Source: Arthrobacter citreus
GTDB taxonomy: Bacteria > Bacillota > Bacilli > Bacillales > Bacillaceae_G
Direction of reading: 5' to 3'
DNA length: 64,000 nt
Assembly (NCBI GenBank): GCA_013200995.1
Contig: CP053689.1
Coordinates: 1 to 64,000, forward strand
Positions within the stretch are counted from its first letter, which is position 1. Each line of letters begins with the position of its first letter. The translations under genes were made by a program, and so were the position numbers. The notes beneath the pieces were generated by a model that did no database searches, was not told the origin of the DNA, and worked only from the letters and a program-made list of their open reading frames with translations. Shown piece after piece: positions 11,301-20,300 of this stretch.

Positions 11301-12602
11301 GTTATCACCTAAGCCTTGAGCTGCTAGTTTTAAATCTGCTGTAATATCACCTGTTGACGGTTTTAATGTTCCTGTATACGTCGGGATGTTTACTGATGTA
11401 TCACTTGCACCAACTGTAATTGCTAAAGGAGAAGTACCTGGAGCCCCAAGCGAATACATCGTATTTCCAGAATTTCCGGCAGCAACAATCGCTGTAACGC
11501 CTGCTAGAACAGCATTGTTAACGGCAATTGTTGTAGGATATAAAGGATCATTGTAATTTGCACCAAGAGACATATTAATAATGTCCATTCCGTCTGAAAC
11601 TGCTTTATCAAGTCCTGCTAGAATAGCTGATGTATAACCACCTCCATATGGTCCTAATACGCGATATGAATAGATGTCAGCATCTGGTGCTACCCCTGTT
11701 ACTGAAAGATCTCCATCATTTTTCCCTTGCCCAGCAATGATACCAGCAACATGTGTTCCGTGCTCAGTATAATAAGCTTCTCCATTTGAGCCTAACTCAG
11801 CTTGCCCAGACTTCTTCCAATCTGCGTATGTTGTTTCCATAGGGTCATTGTCATTATCAACGAAATCGTAACCACCTTTAAATGCACCTTTTAAATCTGT
11901 GTGGTTATAATCAATACCTGTATCAAGAATACCCACCTTTACACCTTTACCTGTATAGCCTTCCTCATGAAGCTTTTCAACTCCAGGAAATGTCACCATC
12001 GTATGCGTTGCAGCTTCCTTCCCTGTGGTTGATGATTCACTAATTGACGGTGGCTCTACTTGAACTTGTAAATCACTATAAACAGCTTTTACTGAGTTTG
12101 ATTTTAGAAGGTTTTTTACTTTGTTAGCAGGTATGGTCATTGAAACACCGTTAAATGCTTTTTTATATGAACGTTTTATTGAATATGGATTTTTTTTCTC
12201 TTTTATTTCACTACTAAAAATAGTTTTTAAATCTTTTTGAAACGTTTCATGGGAAGCGTTTACATTTTCTTGTGCATCTTTTGCTGATAACGTTTCACCG
12301 TTGGATGCAGCTTCTAAAACAGCCGTCTGCTCGGGCTTGTCCTTAAATTCAACAATAACAGATGTAAGCTTGTCACTTGTTTGATCAACTTCAGAGGATA
12401 ATTGCAGACCCTCTTTGTCACTTACTTTTAATTGCTTAATTGCCTCACGTTGTTGAGGAGTAAGATTTGCTAATACTTGTTCGACTTTTGATGTTGCTTG
12501 TGCATGAACTTGTTGTGAAAAGGAACCTGGTGTCATTGTAGTACTTATAAGTCCTGTTGTTAATGCTAATGTTGTCACATTTTTAAACACTTTCTTTTTC
12601 AT
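8337..12602 (-). CDS. Secreted Vpr-like subtilase with cohesin-like and dockerin modules (2)
   Basis: 1,421-aa secreted serine protease of the same plan as its neighbours. Signal peptide cleaved near AQA (residue 36). I9-type propeptide at about 75-185. Triad about D227 (ILDTGID), H281 (EHGTHVAG) and S617 (GTSMATP), with a PA insert at about 430-550. A cohesin-like domain begins at NMGDSTTLTFS and includes VSLVDLTVKSK. A regulatory-like module ends at VPGHF, then a dockerin with loops GDVNKDNVIDVND and ADINFDGVVDAKD, and the tail KKSKGKTLDDVLQSLDLE. It is the most divergent of the four and the closest relative of the remnant at 26383-26742. The first dockerin loop differs from copies 1, 3 and 4 at the position that follows the fourth ligand (VN instead of VM), a place that in known dockerins influences cohesin choice. 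Confidence 0.9.
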   Translation of the reverse strand: MKKKVFKNVTTLALTTGLISTTMTPGSFSQQVHAQATSKVEQVLANLTPQQREAIKQLKVSDKEGLQLSSEVDQTSDKLTSVIVEFKDKPEQTAVLEAASNGETLSAKDAQENVNASHETFQKDLKTIFSSEIKEKKNPYSIKRSYKKAFNGVSMTIPANKVKNLLKSNSVKAVYSDLQVQVEPPSISESSTTGKEAATHTMVTFPGVEKLHEEGYTGKGVKVGILDTGIDYNHTDLKGAFKGGYDFVDNDNDPMETTYADWKKSGQAELGSNGEAYYTEHGTHVAGIIAGQGKNDGDLSVTGVAPDADIYSYRVLGPYGGGYTSAILAGLDKAVSDGMDIINMSLGANYNDPLYPTTIAVNNAVLAGVTAIVAAGNSGNTMYSLGAPGTSPLAITVGASDTSVNIPTYTGTLKPSTGDITADLKLAAQGLGDNIADFDGKTMKLVNVLYGTEASYWTGAVGTSTPIDVKGKVVLAQRGSISLSQIIANAKAHGAIGAVLYDSPVPNGDVYLGEGYGYIPTFLISNAQGKALAAPIGGLATEGGSLDFTFSNMKQLVTTGDKLAPFSSRGPSRVLYDIKPEVTAPGVSVFSTVPSYMHGVDQIGNYDYAYDRLSGTSMATPNVVGVAALIKQAHPDMTPSDVKATLMNTADPLSDKYSVYEVGAGRVDPYNAVHAQTEIQVKDKTSTVKSVTNSTTTLADKGIKQIKNITGALSYGEQAVDGKDLSDKRSITLFNKSSVDKTYDVKVQFQTLDARFIGDSRADQDAAANGVSLDVKSTVKVKKYSSANMDATINVPKTAKLGTYEGYVVYTNQKNPDETYKIPFAIHTVKEGIDYVTGTPSAYTIAYEAGSNYTRWSIGASFKLNSHMRYFDFFLVDPKTDKEIGFLGTADGMGADENIEYYFRGVLNEGRYYPLTGNPDNPITYDYKQTDPGLYKIRMVGTNDKGETFTKDAPVYYGEREPKVTMNNMVAGGIYETANSTDTKVTVSGNVFDKDIDEMKAGGMTASQGDNNFTYYNPNSSSEVSIPVDSQGNFNKEIPLATSGPIVNPITEYDFSDYSKSSVRNYGSFVDAYFVRKGTAYTTAIADKQRINMGDSTTLTFSTNNVKTNVKKAVFSFVYPSTFLDVVNVQPNSTFKGKLDVQYTTTPSVGGNTKMTITATATGDLANTGIAGDVSLVDLTVKSKDVYYKGPMSFKGTTGSRFFSAVYTNVDNSTVTTQGIQPYFYVTPTYSLMRSDVEAEGLMKFGGLEPEMKQLDYSKTGTKISVKDSTGKEYGVTDQLGYASINPWSFRTRLPITGENFNLKIDVPGHFTLSKDFTVGIKEDGKVTAGSKPVQYDYIPGGDVNKDNVIDVNDALYLQTYWGTNKRDADINFDGVVDAKDMQYVINNYLMQNPWNENSPKAVKKSKGKTLDDVLQSLDLE

Positions 12603-12882
12603 CTACTAACCTACTTTCTTTTCTCAAGATAGATTCATTATATTGAAAATTGTCGTAATTTATATTTTGAAAAATAACGGAAAATTCTAATTATTTTTAA
12701 AATTAAGATATAAATTACTTAACTCTTCTCTACCAAACCCATAATTTCGTAATTTACTAATAAATAAAATTGAAAGTCTAATAAAAGACATACCCGAAAT
12801 TAGTGAAATATTTCTTTTTGTAAGAAAGTACTTTTGATTTGTACATAAGATTCTTAGTACTTTTTACTTTTATATAGGAAAA
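12603..12882. other. Intergenic between subtilases 2 and 3
   Basis: AT-rich upstream region of subtilase 2. No gene and no distinct operator recognised. Confidence 0.4.
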
Positions 12883-12905
12883 GACTCCGGAATTTTACCG
12901 GAGCC
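12883..12905 (-). terminator. Intrinsic terminator of subtilase 3
   Basis: Stem CTCCGG/CCGGAG with an AATTTTA loop. On the minus strand it is followed by TCTTTTCC. Confidence 0.8.
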
Positions 12906-12932
12906 CTTAAACTCTAAAAAATTATAATCCTA

Positions 12933-15900
12933 TTAGTTAACACCTAATGCACTTTTAACACTCTCTATAGTTTGTCCTTTATATTTCTTTTTAGGTGTTG
13001 GCGCATAGTTAATCGTTGGATTTTGCATTAAGTAGTTTTTTTCTACAAATGCCATGTCTTTTGCATCAACTACACCGTCAAAGTTAATATCTGCATCACG
13101 TTTATTTGTTCCCCAGTAAGTTTGTAAGTAAAGTGCGTCCATTACGTCAATGACGTCGTCTTTGTTAACATCTCCTGCAATTGCTGGATTTACCCCATAT
13201 AATGCAAGATTTTGATTCGTCACTTTTCCATCTTCATGGAATCCGATTGTAAAGTCTTTGTGTACTGTAAAATGCCCTGGGACATTGAATTCAAGCTCGT
13301 ACTGATCATCCGTTAATGGTAATTGCACTTTAAACGTAGACGATTTAGAAGGTACTACTCCTTCATAAACGGTTCCATTTGAATTTGTTGCTTTGACTTT
13401 AATTCCAGCTTTTGAATAATCAAACGTTGTCCCTCCTAATGGAGAACCAGCTGGATCTAAGAATGCTTCTGCATTATTTAAACCACGAAGTAACGAACTT
13501 GTAGGTGCTCCATTATAGATGGATGGATTTCCACTTACAACATTAGTTGTCGTATTATTACTATCGGTAACTGAAGTACTAATATGAGCCATCTGCATTA
13601 CAGCAACTACCGTATAATCATTACTCAATTTAAACGCCACATCCGCAAGTTTTAAATCACCTGATAATGGCGTACCACCATCTTTCGTCTTGATTGTAAC
13701 TGTTGTTAAATAAGAGGTAACGCCAGCAATAGCGGGTTTATCTGTTATAGTCATGTCGACTTTATCTGCTATACTTGGATCTAATGTAATATTCATAGAT
13801 GCTGCAGTCGCTTCGTGATAAAACGTATAAACTACTTGTTTGACATCCTTTGCTTTATTTAACATTAACGTCGCATGAGCTGTTTCACCCGGATTTGCCG
13901 TACGTTTTTCAGGATTCATATAACCATACGTTACATCATCGCGTGTGACAAAAATTTCTCTACCTTCTTTAAATGTTTTATTTGTTGCCTTATCAATTGC
14001 ATAGAAGCCAATTTCCATCGCTCTTGTTGCATTTGTTGGAATCGTCGCTGTAAATGTACCATCAGGATTTACAGGTACCGCTACTTCGCTTCCTCCTAAG
14101 TAATCTCGATAATACACTTTTGTACTGCCTTGGTTAACGTTCATACCAAGCTTTTGCATTTCTTCTGTGTCTTTATCATAAACTGAACCAGTTATTGTGA
14201 CGCTCGTTTGACCATTTTTATATTCAAGAACATCCGGACTGTTAATCGTCATTTTTGGTGCGATGTTATCAAAATAAATCGGTGCCTCTTGTGAGAATGT
14301 TTTACCTGCGTCATTTGTACCAATAATTTTTATTTTGTAGTAACCTGGTTTCGCTATATCTGGATTATACGCAAAAGGATGTTCATCATCACCTGTCGCT
14401 TTGTAGTATACACCGTCAAATGTATTATTTAGTGTATAGAGTATATTTTCATCCATTCCTAACCCATCAGCTGTACCGATATAGCCTAGCTCATTACCTG
14501 TTTTCCCATCTTCAAGTATTATATCTAAAGTGCGCATATGTGATTTAAGACTCATCATCGCACTTGTATAAACTAATTGCCCTGGATAAGCAAAATCGAA
14601 TACTTGTGTGAAAGCTTGTGGGGTCATCGTAATCGGATTCATGCCTTCTTCCACTGTTTTAATCGCAAAAGGTACTTGGTATGTTTCAGCTTGATTATCG
14701 TGGTTTGTATACGTCACAAATCCTTCGTAAATACCTAATTTAGCTGATTTAGGTACCGTAATTGCGACAGTTGATTTCTTTTTCGAATTTGCTCCAACTT
14801 TGATGGATTTATCTGTTACAATTTGCACGCCATTATCGTCTGCATCTAATGAACCACGGCGATCTTTTTGATATGAAACTGTCACATCAAATGTTTTTGC
14901 TTGATTACTATTGTTATAGATATTAAGTGAGCGTTGATCACTAATATTTTTTCCAGCTGGTGCAAATACACCAAATGAAAGTGCACCTGTTAAGTCTTTA
15001 ACTGTTTTAAGATTTCCTTTTTTATCCATTGCACCTTGTGTTTCATCCACTACTTCAATTCTCGTTTTTGAATGAATAGCTTCATAAGGATTAACTTGTC
15101 CAGCACCCGTTTCAAATACACTATAATCCCCATTTAATGAATCAGCAGTGTTCATTAATGTTTCTTTCACTTGAGCTGGTGTTAAGTTTGGATTTGCTTG
15201 TTTTAGTAAAGCCGCAACACCGGCAACGTTTGGAGAAGCCATTGATGTACCAGATAAATTATCGTAGGCATACTGATAATTTCCAATTTGATCTGCACCG
15301 TGCATATAGGATGGAACCGTAGAGAATACCGCCACACCTGGTGCTGTTACTTCAGGCTTAATATCATATGTAATACGAGCTGGTCCACGTGAACTGAATG
15401 ATGCTAATTTATTCCCCTCGTCCGTTACTTGTCCTACTTCATCAAATGAGAATGTTGGCGTACCTGTACCAAGTTTGGCAATCAGGTCGTTTCCTTGCTC
15501 ATATGACATAGAGAAAGTAGGAATCATTCCATAGCCTGCACCTAAGTAGGAAGGAATAAATCCTTCACCAGCTATATTATCAGCCATCAGTACTGCTGCG
15601 GCACCATGTTTTTGGGCAATGGTAATTTTATCAATCAGTGCATTTGATCCTCTTTTAACGAGTACAATTTTACCTGTCACATCGATATTTTTATAATCAG
15701 TATCTGCACCGTAATTCGGTACTAAAACGATTGGTAAATTTTTACCTTTTAAACTATTAACATTATCACTAAAACCTTTACCTAATAATTTTAAATCAGC
15801 ACTTACATCAGACGTTCCATGTAATGTACCTTTTGATGTTTCAATTACAGTTTTCGTATCGTTTGCACCAACTGTAATCGCTAATGCTGCAGCTCCTGGT

Positions 15901-17117
15901 GCACCTAATGTATACATGCCATTCCCCGAGTTGCCTGCCGATACTACAGCTGTTACCCCTGAAAGGACTGCATTATTTACTGCAAGACTTTCAACATTTT
16001 GTGGATCATTTGTACTAGCGCCTAGTGATAAGTTAATAACATCCATCCCATCAGCTACAGCCTTATCGATACCGCCTAACACATTTTCCGTCGAACCAGA
16101 ACCAAATTTTCCTAATACACGGTATACATATAAATCAGCATCAGGTGCAACACCTGTTACCGCGTAATCCGTATTATTTTTACCGCGACCAGCAATGATC
16201 CCTGATACATGTGTTCCATGTTCTGTATAGTAAGTTGCCCCCGTAAGAGGATCCTTTTCTGCTAAACCCGATTTTTTCCAGTCATCATAAGTTGTTTCCA
16301 TTGGATCTGCATCATTGTCAACAAAGTCCCAACCCTTTACCGAACTTGGGCTAATTGTTTTTGGATCGACACCAGTTTGCGCTCGATATCCTTTATATGC
16401 ATCCGTTAAATCTGGATGATTATAATCAATCCCTGTATCGATAACCCCTACTTTAACGCCTTTACCTGTGTATCCTTCTGCGTGTAATTTGCTTACGCCA
16501 GGGAATACTTCTGTTTCCATTTTCTTAGTCGTATCTTGAGAATCCCCAGCACTTTCAGTTGCATTTGGTGGCTCAATTTGAATCTTATTATTTGGCCAAA
16601 CTGCTTTAACAACCTTTGAGTTTAATAGAGACTTAACTTTATTCGCTGGTAAATCTATTGCTACACCATTTAACGTATTTTTGTATGTACGTTTAATTTT
16701 ATAAACATTCTTATCTTCTTTTAAATCATCTTTAAAAATAGTTTGTAGATCAGTTTTAAATGTTTCTTGAGCATTTTCTGCCTTTTGTTCTGCATCGTCA
16801 AGAGATAGTCTATTGCCATCCACAGCTTCCTCTAATACTGCTACTTTTGCTGGCTGTTCTTTAAACTCGACGATTACTGATAGATTTTTAGAACTTTGTA
16901 AGTCTACTGAAGAAGGTAACTGTAGTCCTTCTTGACTAGTAACCTCTATTTTTTTTAAAGCTTCTCGTTGCTCAGGCGTAAGCTTTGCAAGCACTTCTTC
17001 AATTGAAGATTGTGTTGCAGCCTTTACAATCGACTGATGATGAGTTACTGGAAATGCATTGAATAATACACCAGTACTTAATGTCAAAACTGCTGTACTT
17101 TTAATTAAACGATTCAA
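12933..17117 (-). CDS. Secreted Vpr-like subtilase with cohesin-like and dockerin modules (3)
   Basis: 1,394-aa secreted subtilase, very similar to copy 4 over its whole length (recent duplication). I start it at the TTG at 17117, because GGGGGA lies just upstream and the resulting NRLIKSTAVL aligns with the MKRLIKSTAVL start of copy 4. A TTG seven codons earlier would place the ribosome site inside the gene. Signal peptide, I9 propeptide (LSVIVEFKEQP), triad about D227, H300 and S625 (GTSMASP), PA insert at about 445-560. Copies 3 and 4 carry an extra loop after the aspartate (about 20 residues, around YRAQTGVDPK) that copies 1 and 2 lack. The cohesin-like domain starts near NPGETAHATLML. 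Dockerin GDVNKDDVIDVMD/ADINFDGVVDAKD and tail KKKYKGQTIESVKSALGVN. Confidence 0.9.
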   Translation of the reverse strand: MNRLIKSTAVLTLSTGVLFNAFPVTHHQSIVKAATQSSIEEVLAKLTPEQREALKKIEVTSQEGLQLPSSVDLQSSKNLSVIVEFKEQPAKVAVLEEAVDGNRLSLDDAEQKAENAQETFKTDLQTIFKDDLKEDKNVYKIKRTYKNTLNGVAIDLPANKVKSLLNSKVVKAVWPNNKIQIEPPNATESAGDSQDTTKKMETEVFPGVSKLHAEGYTGKGVKVGVIDTGIDYNHPDLTDAYKGYRAQTGVDPKTISPSSVKGWDFVDNDADPMETTYDDWKKSGLAEKDPLTGATYYTEHGTHVSGIIAGRGKNNTDYAVTGVAPDADLYVYRVLGKFGSGSTENVLGGIDKAVADGMDVINLSLGASTNDPQNVESLAVNNAVLSGVTAVVSAGNSGNGMYTLGAPGAAALAITVGANDTKTVIETSKGTLHGTSDVSADLKLLGKGFSDNVNSLKGKNLPIVLVPNYGADTDYKNIDVTGKIVLVKRGSNALIDKITIAQKHGAAAVLMADNIAGEGFIPSYLGAGYGMIPTFSMSYEQGNDLIAKLGTGTPTFSFDEVGQVTDEGNKLASFSSRGPARITYDIKPEVTAPGVAVFSTVPSYMHGADQIGNYQYAYDNLSGTSMASPNVAGVAALLKQANPNLTPAQVKETLMNTADSLNGDYSVFETGAGQVNPYEAIHSKTRIEVVDETQGAMDKKGNLKTVKDLTGALSFGVFAPAGKNISDQRSLNIYNNSNQAKTFDVTVSYQKDRRGSLDADDNGVQIVTDKSIKVGANSKKKSTVAITVPKSAKLGIYEGFVTYTNHDNQAETYQVPFAIKTVEEGMNPITMTPQAFTQVFDFAYPGQLVYTSAMMSLKSHMRTLDIILEDGKTGNELGYIGTADGLGMDENILYTLNNTFDGVYYKATGDDEHPFAYNPDIAKPGYYKIKIIGTNDAGKTFSQEAPIYFDNIAPKMTINSPDVLEYKNGQTSVTITGSVYDKDTEEMQKLGMNVNQGSTKVYYRDYLGGSEVAVPVNPDGTFTATIPTNATRAMEIGFYAIDKATNKTFKEGREIFVTRDDVTYGYMNPEKRTANPGETAHATLMLNKAKDVKQVVYTFYHEATAASMNITLDPSIADKVDMTITDKPAIAGVTSYLTTVTIKTKDGGTPLSGDLKLADVAFKLSNDYTVVAVMQMAHISTSVTDSNNTTTNVVSGNPSIYNGAPTSSLLRGLNNAEAFLDPAGSPLGGTTFDYSKAGIKVKATNSNGTVYEGVVPSKSSTFKVQLPLTDDQYELEFNVPGHFTVHKDFTIGFHEDGKVTNQNLALYGVNPAIAGDVNKDDVIDVMDALYLQTYWGTNKRDADINFDGVVDAKDMAFVEKNYLMQNPTINYAPTPKKKYKGQTIESVKSALGVN

Positions 17118-17296
17118 CTTGTTATATCCCCCATTCAAAAATGTTTTCTGTTACTTTTTAATTATATTGAAAGTTTATAATTTTTAGATTTCAACATTTT
17201 TCACCAACGTTCCTTTATTTACCAACAACTTTCGACAAGTTTTTCTATTCGATTCTTGTTTCATCATTCTAAATCGTTCCTTTTTGATAAAAAAAA

Positions 17297-17318
17297 GACT
17301 TCGGTTTATACCGAAGTC
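17297..17318 (-). terminator. Intrinsic terminator of subtilase 4
   Basis: Stem GACTTCGG/CCGAAGTC with a TTTATA loop, followed on the minus strand by TTTTTTT. Confidence 0.85.
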
Positions 17319-17352
17319 CCTTAAACTAACTCATAAACTATTAATTTAGTTA

Positions 17353-20300
17353 TTATTTAACACCTAATGCGCTCTTAACAGTTTCAAGAGTTTGTGATTT
17401 GTATTTCTTCTTAGGTGTTGGTGCGTAGTTAATTGTTGGATTTTGCATTAAGTAGTTTTTCTCTACAAATGCCAAATCTTTTTCATCTACTACACCATCA
17501 TCGTTAATATCAGCAGCACGCTTATTTGTTCCCCAATAAGTTTGTAAGTAAAGTGCGTCCATTACATCAATGACATCATCTTTATTTACGTCCCCTGCAT
17601 AAGCCGGATTTAATGTGATATAACGGTTTTGAGGCGTTACGTTTCCATTTTCATCATGGAATCCAATTGTAAAGTCTTTGTGTACTGTAAAATGCCCAGG
17701 TACATTGAATTCAAGCTCGAACGTGTCATCCGTTAATGGTAAATTTGGAATTATAAACGATCTTGTAGAAAGTAACGTTGTAGTATCTATTAGACCCTCA
17801 TATACTTTACCTTCTGAACTTGTTGCTGTTACTTTTATTCCTAATTTCGAATAATCAAGCCCTCCAATTGGGCCACCATCCGGAGCTATAAATGCTTCAG
17901 CAGCATTACTACCTCGAAGTAGTGAAGTACTAGAATCTTGATAAAAAATGCCCGGATTTCCGCTTACTACCGTATTTGTTGTGTTATTATTATTCGTTAC
18001 CGTTGTGTTTAATTTCGCTTGGAATACAGCAGGATAAGTATTATATTCATTACTCATCTTAAATGCTACATCTGCAAGTTTTAAATCGCCTGATAATGGC
18101 GTAACTCCATCTTTAGTTGTAATTGTTACGGTCGCTCTATTTAGAAAAGCTGGTCCATAAACAACATCATCCTTCACAGTAACATTTACTTTATCTGCTA
18201 CACTTGGATTGACCTTAATATTCATATCAGCAACATTTGTATAATGCTCGAATGTATAAGTAACTTGTTTTACATCACTAGCTTTATTTAACATTAAAGT
18301 GGCATTCCCTGTTTCACCCATTTTTAGTGTACGTTTTTCAGGTTGCATATAACCATACGTAGCATCATCACGTGTCACAAAGATGTCTCTACCTTCTTTA
18401 AAAGTTTTATTCGTTGCCGCATCGATTGCATAGAAATTAAGTTCCATCCCTCTTGTTGCATTTGTTGGAATAGTAGCTGTAAATGTACCGTCTGGATTTA
18501 CAGGTACTGCAACCGCTCTTCCACCTAAATAGTCTTGATAATACACTTTTGTGCTTCCTTGATTAAAGTTCATGCCAAGTTTTTGCATTTCTTCTGTTTC
18601 TTTATCATAAACTGATCCAGTAATTGTTACACTAGATTGTCCATTTTTATATTCAACGACTTCTGGAGCGTTCACTGTTAATTTAGGAGCTGTGTTATCG
18701 AAATAAATTGGTGCTTCTTGAGCAAATGTTTTACCTGCATCATTTGTACCAATTATTTTAATCTTATAAACTCCTGGCTTCGCTAAATCAGGATCATACG
18801 CAAATGGTTTTTCATCATTACCCGTAGCTTTGTAATATAAGCCATTAAATATTTTGTTGATAGTATATACCTTATTTTCATCCATTCCAAGTCCATCCAT
18901 CGAACCGATATACCCTAATTCTTTCCCTGTTTTTCCATCTTCAAGGACCACATCAAATGAACGCATATGAGATTTGATACTCATAATTGCATTTGTATAG
19001 ACTAACTGACCAGCAAATGAAGAATCAAATACTTGTGTAAATGCTTGTGGTGTAAATGAAATTGGATTTATTCCTTCTTCGACTGTTTTAATCGCGAAAG
19101 GCAATTGGAATGTCTCATCTGGATTATCGTGATTTGTGTACGTTACAAATCCTTCATAAATCCCTAATTTTGCTGATTTTGGCACAGTAATTGCGACAGA
19201 TGATTTCTTTTTCGAATTTGCCCCAACTTTAATCGACTTATCTGTCACGACCATCACGCCGTTGTCGTCAGCATCTAATGATCCTCTGCGATCTGCTTGG
19301 TACGAAACTTTTACATCATATGTTTTTGCTTGATTACTATTGTTGTAGATATTAAGTGTGCGCGAATCACTAATATTTTGTCCTGCTGGTGCGAAAACGC
19401 CAAATGCAAGTGCGCCTGTTAAGTCTTTAACTGTTTTAAGATTTCCATTTTTATCTGTTGTACCTTTTGTTTCATCCACTACTTCAATTCGAGTCTTAGA
19501 ATGGATTGCTTCATAAGGATCAACTTGTCCTGCACCCGTTTCAAACACACTATAATCCCCATTTAATGGATCGGCCGTGTTCATTAATGTTTCTTTCACT
19601 TGAGCCGGAGTTAAGTTTGGATTTGCTTGTTTTAATAAAGCTGCAACACCTGCTACGTTTGGTGTAGCCATAGATGTACCTGATAAATTATCATAAGCAT
19701 ATTTATAGTTACCAATTTGATCTGCACCGTGCATGTAAGATGGCACCGTTGAGAATACAGAAACACCTGGTGCCGTTACTTCAGGTTTAATATCATATGT
19801 GATACGAGCTGGTCCACGTGAACTGAATGATGCTAATGTATTTCCTGGATTCGTTACTTGTCCCATTTCATCGAATGAGATTGTTGGTGTACCTGTACCA
19901 AGTTTCGAAATTAAGTCTTGCCCTTGTTCATATGACATTGAGAACGTTGGAATGAATCCATAGCTGCCACCTAAATACGTTGGAATAAAACCTTCACCAG
20001 GTACGTTATCAATCATAATAACTGCCGCAGCACCGTGTTTTTGAGCAATTGTGATTTTATCTGCAAGTGCAGTTTGACCACGGTTCACAATCGCAATTTT
20101 CCCATTCACATCAATATTATTATAATCAGAATCTGCACCAATACTTGGTACTAAAACAACTGGTAAGCTTTTACCTTTTAAACTTGCTATATTATCATTA
20201 AAACCTTTACCTAATAATTTTAAGTCTGCTGCAAAATCTGAAGTGCCATGTAACGTACCTTTTGAAGTTTCAATAACAGTTTTTGTATCGTTAGCACCTA